Shown here one piece after another: positions 33,441-41,097 of a stretch of DNA of 64,000 nucleotides. Source of the stretch: Comamonadaceae bacterium G21597-S1. Its GTDB lineage: Bacteria; Pseudomonadota; Gammaproteobacteria; Burkholderiales; Burkholderiaceae_C. Where the stretch lies: contig JAPWHR010000012.1 of assembly GCA_027214345.1 (NCBI GenBank), forward strand, positions 1 through 64,000, given 5' to 3'. Positions within the stretch are counted from its first letter, which is position 1. Each line of letters begins with the position of its first letter. The notes under the pieces are model-generated. The model was not told the DNA's origin and searched no databases. It saw only the letters and a program-made list of their open reading frames with translations. The translations under genes were made by a program, and so were the position numbers.

Positions 33441-34511
33441 GTGACCCTGACCGACATCCTGGAGCGCCTGGGCGATGCCAATGTGCTGGCAGTGGGCGGC
33501 GTCGTCATCGGAGGCCTGTTCGGGTACTTCGCCCAGCGCTCGCGCTTTTGCCTGCGCGCAGCGGTGATCGAGTTCTGGCGCGGCCGGTTCGGCGAGAAGT
33601 TGTCGGTCTGGCTGCTGGCGTTCGCCACCGCGGTGGTGGCTGTGCAAGTGCTCGTCCTCACCCATGTGCTCGACGCCGGTTCGGCCCGCCAGATCGCCGC
33701 GCAGGGCAGCCTGTCCGGCGCCATCGTCGGCGGCCTGTTGTTCGGTGCCGGCATGATCCTGACGCGTGGTTGTGCCAGTCGGCTGCTGGTGCTGTCGGCC
33801 AATGGCAATTTGCGGGCCTTGTTGTCCGGCCTGGTCTTTGCGGTGGTGGCACAGGCGGCCTTGTCCGGCGCGTTGTCGCCGCTGCGCGAAACCATCAGCG
33901 CCTGGTGGCTGGTCGATGGCGGCGCGCAGCGCGACCTGCTCGCATTGACCCATGTCGGCCCCTGGGGCGGCCTGGTCGCCGGCCTGGTCTGGATGGCGGC
34001 GGCCCTGGTGTTCGCGGTGCGCAGCGGCGGGGGCCTGTGGAAGTGGGTCGGCGGCATGGGCGCCGGGCTGGCCGTGGCAGCGGCCTGGGGCTTCAGTGCC
34101 CAGGTGGCGGCGGCGTCCTTCGAGGTGGTGCCGCTGCAGGGGGTCACCTTCAGTGGCCCGTCGGCCGAGTGGTTGATGCGGGTGCTGGCAACGCCGGCGC
34201 CGGGCCTGGGATTCAACTTCGGCCTGTTGCCCGGCGTGTTCATCGGCTCGCTGCTGGGCGGCTGGGCTGGCGGCGATCTCAAGCTCGAGGGGTTCGGCGA
34301 TGGCTACGGCATGCGCCGCTACATCGTCGGCGCGGTGCTGATGGGTTTCGGTGCGATGCTCGCCGGCGGTTGCGCGGTGGGTGCCGGCATGACCGGTGGT
34401 TCCATCTTCGCACTGACGGCCTGGGTGGCATTGGTCGGCATGTGGGCGGGTGCCGGCCTGACGGATCGCCTGATCGACCGGCCCGCGCAACGGACGCTGT
34501 CGCGGCCCTAG
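33441..34511 (+). CDS. YeeE/YedE-family sulfur transporter
   Basis: A 356-residue inner-membrane protein with about nine helices and the conserved Cys motifs of the YeeE/YedE (sulf_transp) family: SRFCLRA (about residue 34), RGCASR (about 110) and GGCAVGAG (about 312). In characterised members these Cys relay thiosulfate through the membrane. The long single-polypeptide form here has both halves fused. The start is a GTG; upstream lies an AT-rich palindrome. It is monocistronic, so its partner (TusA-like or rhodanese) is encoded elsewhere. Fits the sulfur theme with SoeABC 2 kb away. Confidence 0.88.
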   Translation: MTLTDILERLGDANVLAVGGVVIGGLFGYFAQRSRFCLRAAVIEFWRGRFGEKLSVWLLAFATAVVAVQVLVLTHVLDAGSARQIAAQGSLSGAIVGGLLFGAGMILTRGCASRLLVLSANGNLRALLSGLVFAVVAQAALSGALSPLRETISAWWLVDGGAQRDLLALTHVGPWGGLVAGLVWMAAALVFAVRSGGGLWKWVGGMGAGLAVAAAWGFSAQVAAASFEVVPLQGVTFSGPSAEWLMRVLATPAPGLGFNFGLLPGVFIGSLLGGWAGGDLKLEGFGDGYGMRRYIVGAVLMGFGAMLAGGCAVGAGMTGGSIFALTAWVALVGMWAGAGLTDRLIDRPAQRTLSRP

Positions 34512-34637
34512 CCGGAATCCCGCGTATCGGGCGCACGCCGATCCCGGACATGAAGCGCGTGCCGGCCAGGCCGGGTGCCGCGAGCGCCAGGCCGTCGGCG
34601 TGGCCAGGCCGCAGTTGGCGCGTGGCCGGTGGAGACG

Positions 34638-35327
34638 TCAGGCGCCGTCCGGATCGAAGAACCGGCGTGCCAGGCCGGCCCGGCCGGGAAAGAACCCGAA
34701 ATAGGGGCGGGCCTGGTCCACCGTGGCCGCGACGGCGGGGTGGTCCATCAGGCGTTCGAAATAGGCCGACAAGTGCCTGTGCCCTGGCGGCAGTGGTGCA
34801 TAGGCCAGCGCATAGAACAGGGCCGGGGCGGCCGCGCAATCCGCCAAGCTGAAAGCGTCGCCGACGAGCCAGCGACGCCCTTCGACATGCCGCTCGATCA
34901 CCGTGTACGCGGTGGCCAGGTCCTGCCCCGCCTTGGCGACGCTGCCGGCGTCACGATCGGCTTCGGGCCGGAGCAGGTCGGCGGTGAAGGCCTGCATCGG
35001 TGTCATCACGTACTGGTCGAAGAAGCGGTCCCACAGCCGCACCGCCAGCGCGGCGTCCGGTGCGCTCGGAATGAGTGCATGACCGGTTTGCGCATGGTGC
35101 TGTTGCAGGTACTCGATGATGATGCTGGTCTCGGGAATGACGCGTCCCCGGTCCACCAGCAGCGGCATCTTGCCGATCGGCCACATCGCGAGGTAGGCCG
35201 CGCGCGCGGCCGGGTCCGCGAAGTCGAGCAGTTGCCGGTCGAGCGCGACCCCCAGCACGTCCGCCGCGATCAAGACCTTGTGGCAATAGGAAGACAGCGG
35301 GTGGTAGTGGAGCGTGGGCGCGGGCAT
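34638..35327 (-). CDS. Glutathione S-transferase family protein
   Basis: A 229-residue GST with an N-terminal thioredoxin fold whose active-site region is SSYCHKVLIA (Cys/Ser near residues 11-14), followed by WPIGKMPLL with the cis-Pro and PETSIIIEYL with the glutathione-binding Glu-Thr/Ser. The C-terminal helical domain spans about 95-215. It lies 25 nt downstream of the DmsC-like gene soeC on the same strand and may belong to the same transcript; a link between glutathione chemistry and sulfite metabolism is possible but unproven. Confidence 0.88.
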   Translation of the reverse strand: MPAPTLHYHPLSSYCHKVLIAADVLGVALDRQLLDFADPAARAAYLAMWPIGKMPLLVDRGRVIPETSIIIEYLQQHHAQTGHALIPSAPDAALAVRLWDRFFDQYVMTPMQAFTADLLRPEADRDAGSVAKAGQDLATAYTVIERHVEGRRWLVGDAFSLADCAAAPALFYALAYAPLPPGHRHLSAYFERLMDHPAVAATVDQARPYFGFFPGRAGLARRFFDPDGA

Positions 35328-35352
35328 GGCAATGGTGGCGGATGGTGCGGTG

Positions 35353-36288
35353 TCATGACACCACCTGGTAATACAGGTTCTGCGGATGCCGCGCCTGCGC
35401 AAAGAACACCCAGCGCTCGGCGATCAGCCCCGGGGCCTGCACCAGCACGGCCAGTACCCATGGCCAGCTGCTGTGGCTGGCCATGGCCCAGACCATCAGC
35501 GCGGCCGGCAGGGCGAAGGCCAGCAACTGGAAGCCGAGCCGGGCGTTCCTCACCACCGCCTGGGACGCTCCGTGGAAAAACTCCCGTGTATTGAAGGCGC
35601 CCGCCGACATGCCCATCGACTTCTGCACCAGCGTGGGCGACGGGATGCCGGTGGCCGATTGCAGCGTGGATTTGTGGCGGATGCCGGCATTGCGTCGCAG
35701 CGCTGCAACGCGGGTGATCCAGGCCGCGAGGGTCAGGCCCAGTGCGGACGCGCCGTTGGCGGCGATCAGGTTGGCGCCCCCGCCGAGCAGCACCGCCAGT
35801 GCACAGGCCAGCAGCAGGCCCGAGGCCAGCCCGATCAGCGTGAAGTTGACGATGGTCAGCGGGTGGGCCCATTCCTCGATGAAGCGCAGGCAGGCATAGA
35901 TCATCGCGGTGCAATACCACAGCGCGATCGCGCCGACGATGGCCAGCACCGGAAACAGCATGCCGAAACGCGGGCCCGAGCCGCTGCGTTCGACCAGCCA
36001 CCAGAGTCCGACCAGCGCGATGAACGCCGGCAGCACGATGACCTCGCGCGACATCCACGAGGTGCGCCACATCAGCACCGCGCGCCAGGCGCGCATCTTT
36101 TGGCCCAGGTGCAGGAAGGACGCGCCCAGGCCGGCGACCAGCAGCACCGCTGCCACGAGCAGCGCGCTGGCCAGGAAACCGGGCGCCATCGGCACGCGCA
36201 GCAGGCTGGCCAGGGCCAGCGCGACGACCAGGCCCTGGGCGGAGCCGGCCAGCGTGGTGAAGAACAGGATCGAGAAAGCGGGATGCAT
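35353..36288 (-). CDS. soeC: DmsC-like membrane anchor, probable sulfite dehydrogenase subunit SoeC
   Basis: A 311-residue inner-membrane protein with eight hydrophobic helices, of the DmsC family of quinone-interacting anchors. It follows the iron-sulfur subunit by 19 nt and is the third gene of the A-B-C order usual for complex iron-sulfur molybdoenzymes. The anchor passes electrons to or from the quinone pool. The hydrophilic loop around 200-220 and C-terminal segment EFFHGASQAVVRNARL are shared with Soe-type anchors as far as I can judge. The specific SoeC name rests mainly on its partners. Confidence 0.8.
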   Translation of the reverse strand: MHPAFSILFFTTLAGSAQGLVVALALASLLRVPMAPGFLASALLVAAVLLVAGLGASFLHLGQKMRAWRAVLMWRTSWMSREVIVLPAFIALVGLWWLVERSGSGPRFGMLFPVLAIVGAIALWYCTAMIYACLRFIEEWAHPLTIVNFTLIGLASGLLLACALAVLLGGGANLIAANGASALGLTLAAWITRVAALRRNAGIRHKSTLQSATGIPSPTLVQKSMGMSAGAFNTREFFHGASQAVVRNARLGFQLLAFALPAALMVWAMASHSSWPWVLAVLVQAPGLIAERWVFFAQARHPQNLYYQVVS

Positions 36289-36307
36289 GGTGTCGTCTCG
36301 TTCCGTG

Positions 36308-37072
36308 TCAGTGCTTGGTGACCGGCGGTGTCTTGTGGCGCGGCAGGTACTGGTTGGCGGGCTGGGTCTCCCACTCGGGCATCAGCGCATAACCGCCGCG
36401 TTCGCGGATTGCCTTGGAGACTTCGGAGTCCGGGTCCTTGACGTCGCCGAACAGGCGCGCGCCGGTTGGGCAGGCCTTGACGCAGGCGGGCTTGCGGTCT
36501 TCCTTGGGCAGATGTTCGTCGTAGATGCGGTCCACACACAAGGTGCACTTGGTCATGACCTGGCGTTCCTCGTCGAGTTCGCGCGCGCCGTAGGGGCAGG
36601 CCCAGGCGCAATATTTGCAACCGATGCACTTGTCGTAGTCGACCAGCACGATGCCGTCCTCCTTGCGCTTGTAGCTGGCGCCGGTGGGGCAGACCGGCAC
36701 GCAGGGCGGGTCCTCGCAGTGCAGGCAGCTCTTGGGGAAATGGATGGTCTCGGTGCCCGGGTAGCTGCCGGCCTCGTAGGTCTGCACCCGGTTGAAGAAG
36801 GTGCCGGTGGGATCGGCGCCGTAGGGCGCCTCGTCGGCCAGCGGGCCGGCCGAACCCGAGGTGTTCCATTGCTTGCACGAGGTGACGCAGGCGTGGCAAC
36901 CGACACAGACGTTGAGGTCGATCACCAATGCCAGCTGCTTGGCCAAGGTTTCGCCGGGCAAGGCACGCACGCGCGTGGCGTCGGCCATGGGGGCGGGCGC
37001 AGTTGCGGTGCTGCCGGCCGGAGCCTGCGCGACCGCGTTGGTCCTGAGAATGTCCTTGAGCCAGCCGATCAT
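36308..37072 (-). CDS. soeB: Four-cluster ferredoxin subunit, probable SoeB
   Basis: A 254-residue iron-sulfur protein with 16 cysteines in four [4Fe-4S] motifs: CVGCHACVTSC, CLHCEDPPCVPVC, CIGCKYCAWAC and CTLC...ACVKAC. It carries electrons between the molybdopterin subunit and the membrane anchor. There is no signal peptide; the first 45 residues are an Ala/Pro-rich leader. Its start overlaps the catalytic-subunit stop by 4 nt (ATGA). Size and order match SoeB, DmsB and PsrB; the enzyme's identity comes from the catalytic subunit. Confidence 0.87.
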   Translation of the reverse strand: MIGWLKDILRTNAVAQAPAGSTATAPAPMADATRVRALPGETLAKQLALVIDLNVCVGCHACVTSCKQWNTSGSAGPLADEAPYGADPTGTFFNRVQTYEAGSYPGTETIHFPKSCLHCEDPPCVPVCPTGASYKRKEDGIVLVDYDKCIGCKYCAWACPYGARELDEERQVMTKCTLCVDRIYDEHLPKEDRKPACVKACPTGARLFGDVKDPDSEVSKAIRERGGYALMPEWETQPANQYLPRHKTPPVTKH

Positions 37073-40014
37073 GATTGCTTGCGTCCTGCGAAATAGGTCA
37101 TCACCCGTGCGGCCTTGCCGAGCACCCCGGGGGGGGCGGGCATGGACGCAAACTGCGGAAAGGATTCCTGCGGCTCCTCCGGGTCGGCGGGGCGGATGCG
37201 CACCCGCACGTCGTACCAGCCGGCCTGGCCGGTGATCGGGTCCGAGTTGCTGATCGTCGTGGCACCCTTGGCGCCCTTGAACGGCAGCTCCTCGGAGATC
37301 AGGTGGTTCAGCAGGAAACCCTTGCGCGCCTCGTCGGCGCCCGGTGCGAGTTGCCAGGCGCCGTCGGCCTTGCCGATGGCGTTCCAGGTCCAGACCGTGC
37401 CGGGTTCGACCGCTTCGCTGTAACGCAGCATGCAGCGCACCTTGCCCCACTGGCTCTCGACCCAGCACCAGCCGCCATCGAGGATGCCGGCGGCCTGCGC
37501 GGTCTTCGGGTTCACGTGCAGGTAGTTGTGGCTGTGGATCTGGCGCAGCCAGGCGTTCTGCGAGTCCCAGGAGTGGTACATCGCCATCGGCCGCTGCGTG
37601 ATCGCGTTGAGCGGGTAGGCGTCGAGGTCGGTTGCCGCCTCCTCGAGCGGGGCGTACCAGAACGGCAGCGGGTCGAAAAAGGTGGCGATGCGTTCGCGCA
37701 GTTCGTCCGGCGGCTGGCGGCCGCTGGTCTTGCCCTGGGCGGCCAGTCGGAAGAACTGCAGCGTGTCGGAATACAGGGCCAGCTGGATCGGGTCGTTGCG
37801 CTGGCGCCAGCTCTTGTCCTTGGCGAAGTCCAGGTACTCCCGGTTCCAGTTGCGCATGTAGTGCATGGTCTCGGGCAGGTGCAGCTGGAACACGCAGTTG
37901 TTCTTCTCGTACGCTTCCCACTGCTTCGGGTTGGGCTCGCCCTTGAGATGGCTTTGTCCGTCCTTGCCGCGCCAGCCCATCAGGAAGCCGACGCCGGGCG
38001 CGGGCTGGAAGTTGACGATGAAATCGGTATAGCCGCTGAACTTGCGCGTGCCCTCGGGTGTCGTGAACGCCGGAAACTTCAATCGGCCGGCCAGCTCGAT
38101 CAGCACCTCCTGAAACGGCTTGCATTCACCCAAAGGCTTGACGACCGGGATACGCACCGAGTCGACCGGCCCGTCGAACTCGGAGATTGGCCGGTCCAGC
38201 ATGCCCATCACGTCGTGGCGTTCCAGGTAGGTGGTGTCGGGCAGAACCAGGTCGGCGAAGGCCACGGTCTCGCTCTGGAACGCGTCGCAGACCACGATGA
38301 ACGGAATCATGTATTCGCCGGCATCGTCCTTGCGGTTGAGCATCTCGCGCACGTTCGACGTGTTCATGGTGCTGTTCCAGGCCATGTTGGCCATGAACAT
38401 CATCAGCGTGTCGATGCGGTACGGGTCACCCTTGACCGCATTGGTGATGACGTTGTGCATCATGCCGTGGGCCGACAGCGGATGTTCCCACGAATACGCA
38501 TGGTCGATGCGGATCGGCGAGCCGTCCGGATGGATGGCCAGCTCGTCCGGATGCGCGGGAAAACCGAGCGGCGCTGCATTGAGCGGCGTGTTCGGCTGGA
38601 TCTGCGCCGGATCGTTGAAGGCCCGGTAGTTCGGCACGATATGGCGCGGGTAGGGTGCCTTGTGGCGGAAACCGCCGGGCGCGTCGATGGTGCCCAGCAC
38701 ACTCATCAGGATGGCCAGCGCCCGCACGGTCTGGAAACCGTTGGAATGCGCGGCCAGGCCGCGCATCGCATGGAAGGCCACCGGCCGCGCCTGCGTGTTC
38801 GGATGTTGTTTGCCCCAGGCGTCGGTCCACGGGATCGGCAACGTGAAGGCCTGCTCGAACGCGGCGTGGCCCATCTCGCGGGCCAGCTGGCGGATACGAT
38901 CGGCCGGGATGCCGGTGATCTGTTGCGCCCATTCCGGCGTGTTGTCGGCCACCCGGTCACGCAGCAGCTGGAACGACGGTGCCACCCGGGTGCCGTCGGC
39001 CAGCGTGTAGACGCCCTCGATCGCCGGGTCGCATCCGTCGGCGATGCCTTCGGGGTAGGCGTTCAGCACCCGGCCCGAGGCCGTGTCCCAGACCAGCTTG
39101 TTGTGCGGATGGCGGCCATCGCCCGGCGGACCTTTCTCGGGATTCGGGTCGAACGCGAACAGGCCTTCGCGCTCGCCTTCATCGAGCACCACCAGTTGCG
39201 GCGCATTGGTGAAGCGCTTGAGAAAGGCGTGGTCGATGCTGTCGGTGCGGATCAATTCATGCAGGAGCGCCATGAACAAGGCGCCGTCGGTACCAGGCTT
39301 GATCGGGATCCACTCGTCGGCGATCGCCGAATAACCGGTGCGCACCGGGTTGATCGAGATGAAGCGCCCGCCCTGGCGCTTGAACTTGCTGATCGCGACC
39401 TTCATCGGGTTGCTGTGGTGGTCCTCGGCGGTGCCGATCATCACGAACAGCTTGGCGCGGTCCAGGTCGGGGCCGCCGAATTCCCAGAAGCTGCCACCCA
39501 CCGTGTAGATCATGCCGGCGGCCATGTTGACCGAGCAGAAGCCGCCGTGCGCCGCATAGTTGGGCGTGCCGAACTGGCGCGCGAACAGGCCGGTCAGGGC
39601 CTGCATCTGGTCGCGGCCGGTGAACAGCGCGAATTTCTTCGGATCGGTCGCGCGGATCTTGCCCAGGCGTTCGGTCAGGATCTCGTAGGTGCGTTCCCAG
39701 GAGATGGTCTCGAATTCGCCGGCGCCGCGTTCGCTGCCCGGCTTGCGCAGCAGCGGCTGGGTCAGCCGGGCCGGAGACACCTGCTTCATGATGCCCGATG
39801 AGCCCTTGGCGCAGATCACGCCCTTGTTCAGCGGGTGTTCCGGGTTGCCGTCGATGTAGCGCACCTCCGGGCCGTTGTCGCCCTCGCGCAGGTGTACCCG
39901 GATACCGCAGCGGCAGGCGCACATGTAGCAGGTCGTGCATTTGACCTGCGTCTCCGACGCCCGCGGGCGTGCCAGGGGATCGTGCACCGGTTCATCGGAC
40001 AAGAGCTTGAACAT
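37069..40014 (-). CDS. soeA: Molybdopterin oxidoreductase, probable sulfite dehydrogenase catalytic subunit SoeA
   Basis: A 981-residue bis-MGD enzyme. The N-terminal [4Fe-4S] site is C29-x2-C32-x3-C36 with C68, and K70 follows as in the family. The probable Mo ligand is C160 (HGGFCSVNMA), not the Ser of DMSO reductase DmsA. There is no Tat signal, so the enzyme faces the cytoplasm; that and the Cys ligand fit SoeA, the cytoplasmic quinone-linked sulfite dehydrogenase, rather than DmsA or thiosulfate/polysulfide reductases, which are exported. Domains: Fe-S/MGD (about 22-700) and a C-terminal dinucleotide-binding domain (about 800-940). First gene of soeABC, divergent from a LysR regulator. 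Name is a strong inference, not proof. Confidence 0.85.
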   Translation of the reverse strand: MFKLLSDEPVHDPLARPRASETQVKCTTCYMCACRCGIRVHLREGDNGPEVRYIDGNPEHPLNKGVICAKGSSGIMKQVSPARLTQPLLRKPGSERGAGEFETISWERTYEILTERLGKIRATDPKKFALFTGRDQMQALTGLFARQFGTPNYAAHGGFCSVNMAAGMIYTVGGSFWEFGGPDLDRAKLFVMIGTAEDHHSNPMKVAISKFKRQGGRFISINPVRTGYSAIADEWIPIKPGTDGALFMALLHELIRTDSIDHAFLKRFTNAPQLVVLDEGEREGLFAFDPNPEKGPPGDGRHPHNKLVWDTASGRVLNAYPEGIADGCDPAIEGVYTLADGTRVAPSFQLLRDRVADNTPEWAQQITGIPADRIRQLAREMGHAAFEQAFTLPIPWTDAWGKQHPNTQARPVAFHAMRGLAAHSNGFQTVRALAILMSVLGTIDAPGGFRHKAPYPRHIVPNYRAFNDPAQIQPNTPLNAAPLGFPAHPDELAIHPDGSPIRIDHAYSWEHPLSAHGMMHNVITNAVKGDPYRIDTLMMFMANMAWNSTMNTSNVREMLNRKDDAGEYMIPFIVVCDAFQSETVAFADLVLPDTTYLERHDVMGMLDRPISEFDGPVDSVRIPVVKPLGECKPFQEVLIELAGRLKFPAFTTPEGTRKFSGYTDFIVNFQPAPGVGFLMGWRGKDGQSHLKGEPNPKQWEAYEKNNCVFQLHLPETMHYMRNWNREYLDFAKDKSWRQRNDPIQLALYSDTLQFFRLAAQGKTSGRQPPDELRERIATFFDPLPFWYAPLEEAATDLDAYPLNAITQRPMAMYHSWDSQNAWLRQIHSHNYLHVNPKTAQAAGILDGGWCWVESQWGKVRCMLRYSEAVEPGTVWTWNAIGKADGAWQLAPGADEARKGFLLNHLISEELPFKGAKGATTISNSDPITGQAGWYDVRVRIRPADPEEPQESFPQFASMPAPPGVLGKAARVMTYFAGRKQS

Positions 40015-40033
40015 GGTCGTGGGGTCTCCCGGT

Positions 40034-40095
40034 GGCTGGTTTGCGACGCGTCGCGCCGCTGCGTTGCGTCGATCGGTTTCCGATGGTAACCAGCC
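40034..40095. promoter_or_regulatory. Nested inverted repeats in the soeA-LysR divergent region
   Basis: GGCTGGTT (40034-40041) and AACCAGCC (40088-40095) are perfect 8-bp inverted repeats, and between them ATCGG-TTT-CCGAT (40072-40084) forms a second palindrome. They sit in the 113-bp gap between soeA and its divergent LysR gene, where a LysR tetramer would bind two sites. Candidate control region for both genes. Confidence 0.45.
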
Positions 40096-40127
40096 GGGCT
40101 CAAACGGAAAAACAGATAATCCGACTC

Positions 40128-41060
40128 ATGATGATCGACAAAACCGATCAACGCCTGCGCCTGAACCTGCGTCAGCTCGAGGTGTTCGTCGCCACCGCGC
40201 ATGCCGGCTCGACCCGGGCCGCGGCCGGCCGGATCGCGCGTTCGCAGTCGGCCGCCAGCGCGGCGCTGGCCGAACTCGAGGCGGCGCTGGGCAGCCAGTT
40301 GTTCGACCGCATCGGGCGGCGCCTGCTGCTCAACGAGAACGGCCAGGCCTTGTTGCCCCGCGCACATGCGCTGCTCGCACAGGCGGCCGAACTCGAGGAC
40401 CTGTTCTCCGGCGAGCCGGCGGCGCCGCTGCATGTGGCCGCCAGTTTCACGATTGGCGAGTATCTGTTGCCGGATCTCGTCGCGAGCTGGACCCGCGAAC
40501 AGCCGCACAGCCGCATCCGGCTGCGTATCGCCAATACCAGCGAGGTGGTGGCGGCGGTGTCCGGCTTCGAGGTCGACGTCGGTTTCATCGAAGGCTTGCA
40601 GACGCATCCGGACCTCGTCGTGCGGCCGTGGCTGCGCGACGAACTGGTCATCGTCGCGGCGCCGCAGCATCGGCTGGCGGGCACGCGTGCCGTATCGGCA
40701 CGGCAGCTGTCAGCGGCGACCTGGATCCTGCGCGAACACGGCTCGGGCACCCGACAGGCCACCGACACCTGGCTGCTCGAGCACCTGGACCGCCAGCAGA
40801 TCGGTTTCGAGCTGGGCAGCACCGAAGCCATCAAGCGGCTGGTGGCGGCCGGCGCCGGACTCGGCTGCCTGTCGCGCCATGCCGTGGCCCAGGCGCTCGA
40901 CGCGGGCTGGCTGGTGGAGTTGCGTACCCGCTTGCCCAGCGCGGAACGGCGGCTGGCGGTGGCCGTGCACCGCGACAGGCAACTGGGCCGCTCCACGCAA
41001 GCCTTCATCGGCCATTGCATGCAAGGTGCGCTCGTGGCATCGGCCGACGGTCGCGGCTGA
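40128..41060 (+). CDS. LysR-family regulator (likely of soeABC)
   Basis: A 310-residue LysR regulator: HTH at about 10-65 (STRAAAGRIARSQSAASAALAELE) and an effector domain at about 95-295 (HVAASFTIGEYLLPDLV begins it). It resembles the CbbR/CysB-like group that senses metabolites. ATG 40128 (or 40131) is favoured because the frame further up is not conserved. It faces soeA across a region with nested inverted repeats, so it probably controls the sulfite dehydrogenase in response to a sulfur compound. Confidence 0.9.
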   Translation: MMIDKTDQRLRLNLRQLEVFVATAHAGSTRAAAGRIARSQSAASAALAELEAALGSQLFDRIGRRLLLNENGQALLPRAHALLAQAAELEDLFSGEPAAPLHVAASFTIGEYLLPDLVASWTREQPHSRIRLRIANTSEVVAAVSGFEVDVGFIEGLQTHPDLVVRPWLRDELVIVAAPQHRLAGTRAVSARQLSAATWILREHGSGTRQATDTWLLEHLDRQQIGFELGSTEAIKRLVAAGAGLGCLSRHAVAQALDAGWLVELRTRLPSAERRLAVAVHRDRQLGRSTQAFIGHCMQGALVASADGRG

Positions 41061-41097
41061 CCTGCGTCCGGGCCGGTACCGGGTTTTCGGCAACTGC

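Noticed and set aside
37069-40014. Calling the molybdoenzyme a DMSO reductase (DmsABC)
   Set aside because: No Tat signal and a Cys, not Ser, at the Mo-ligand position; the DmsC-type anchor alone is not specific.
24757-40014. A direct pathway from the arylsulfatase to SoeABC
   Set aside because: Sulfatases release sulfate, not sulfite, so the two do not connect chemically; they share only the sulfur theme.
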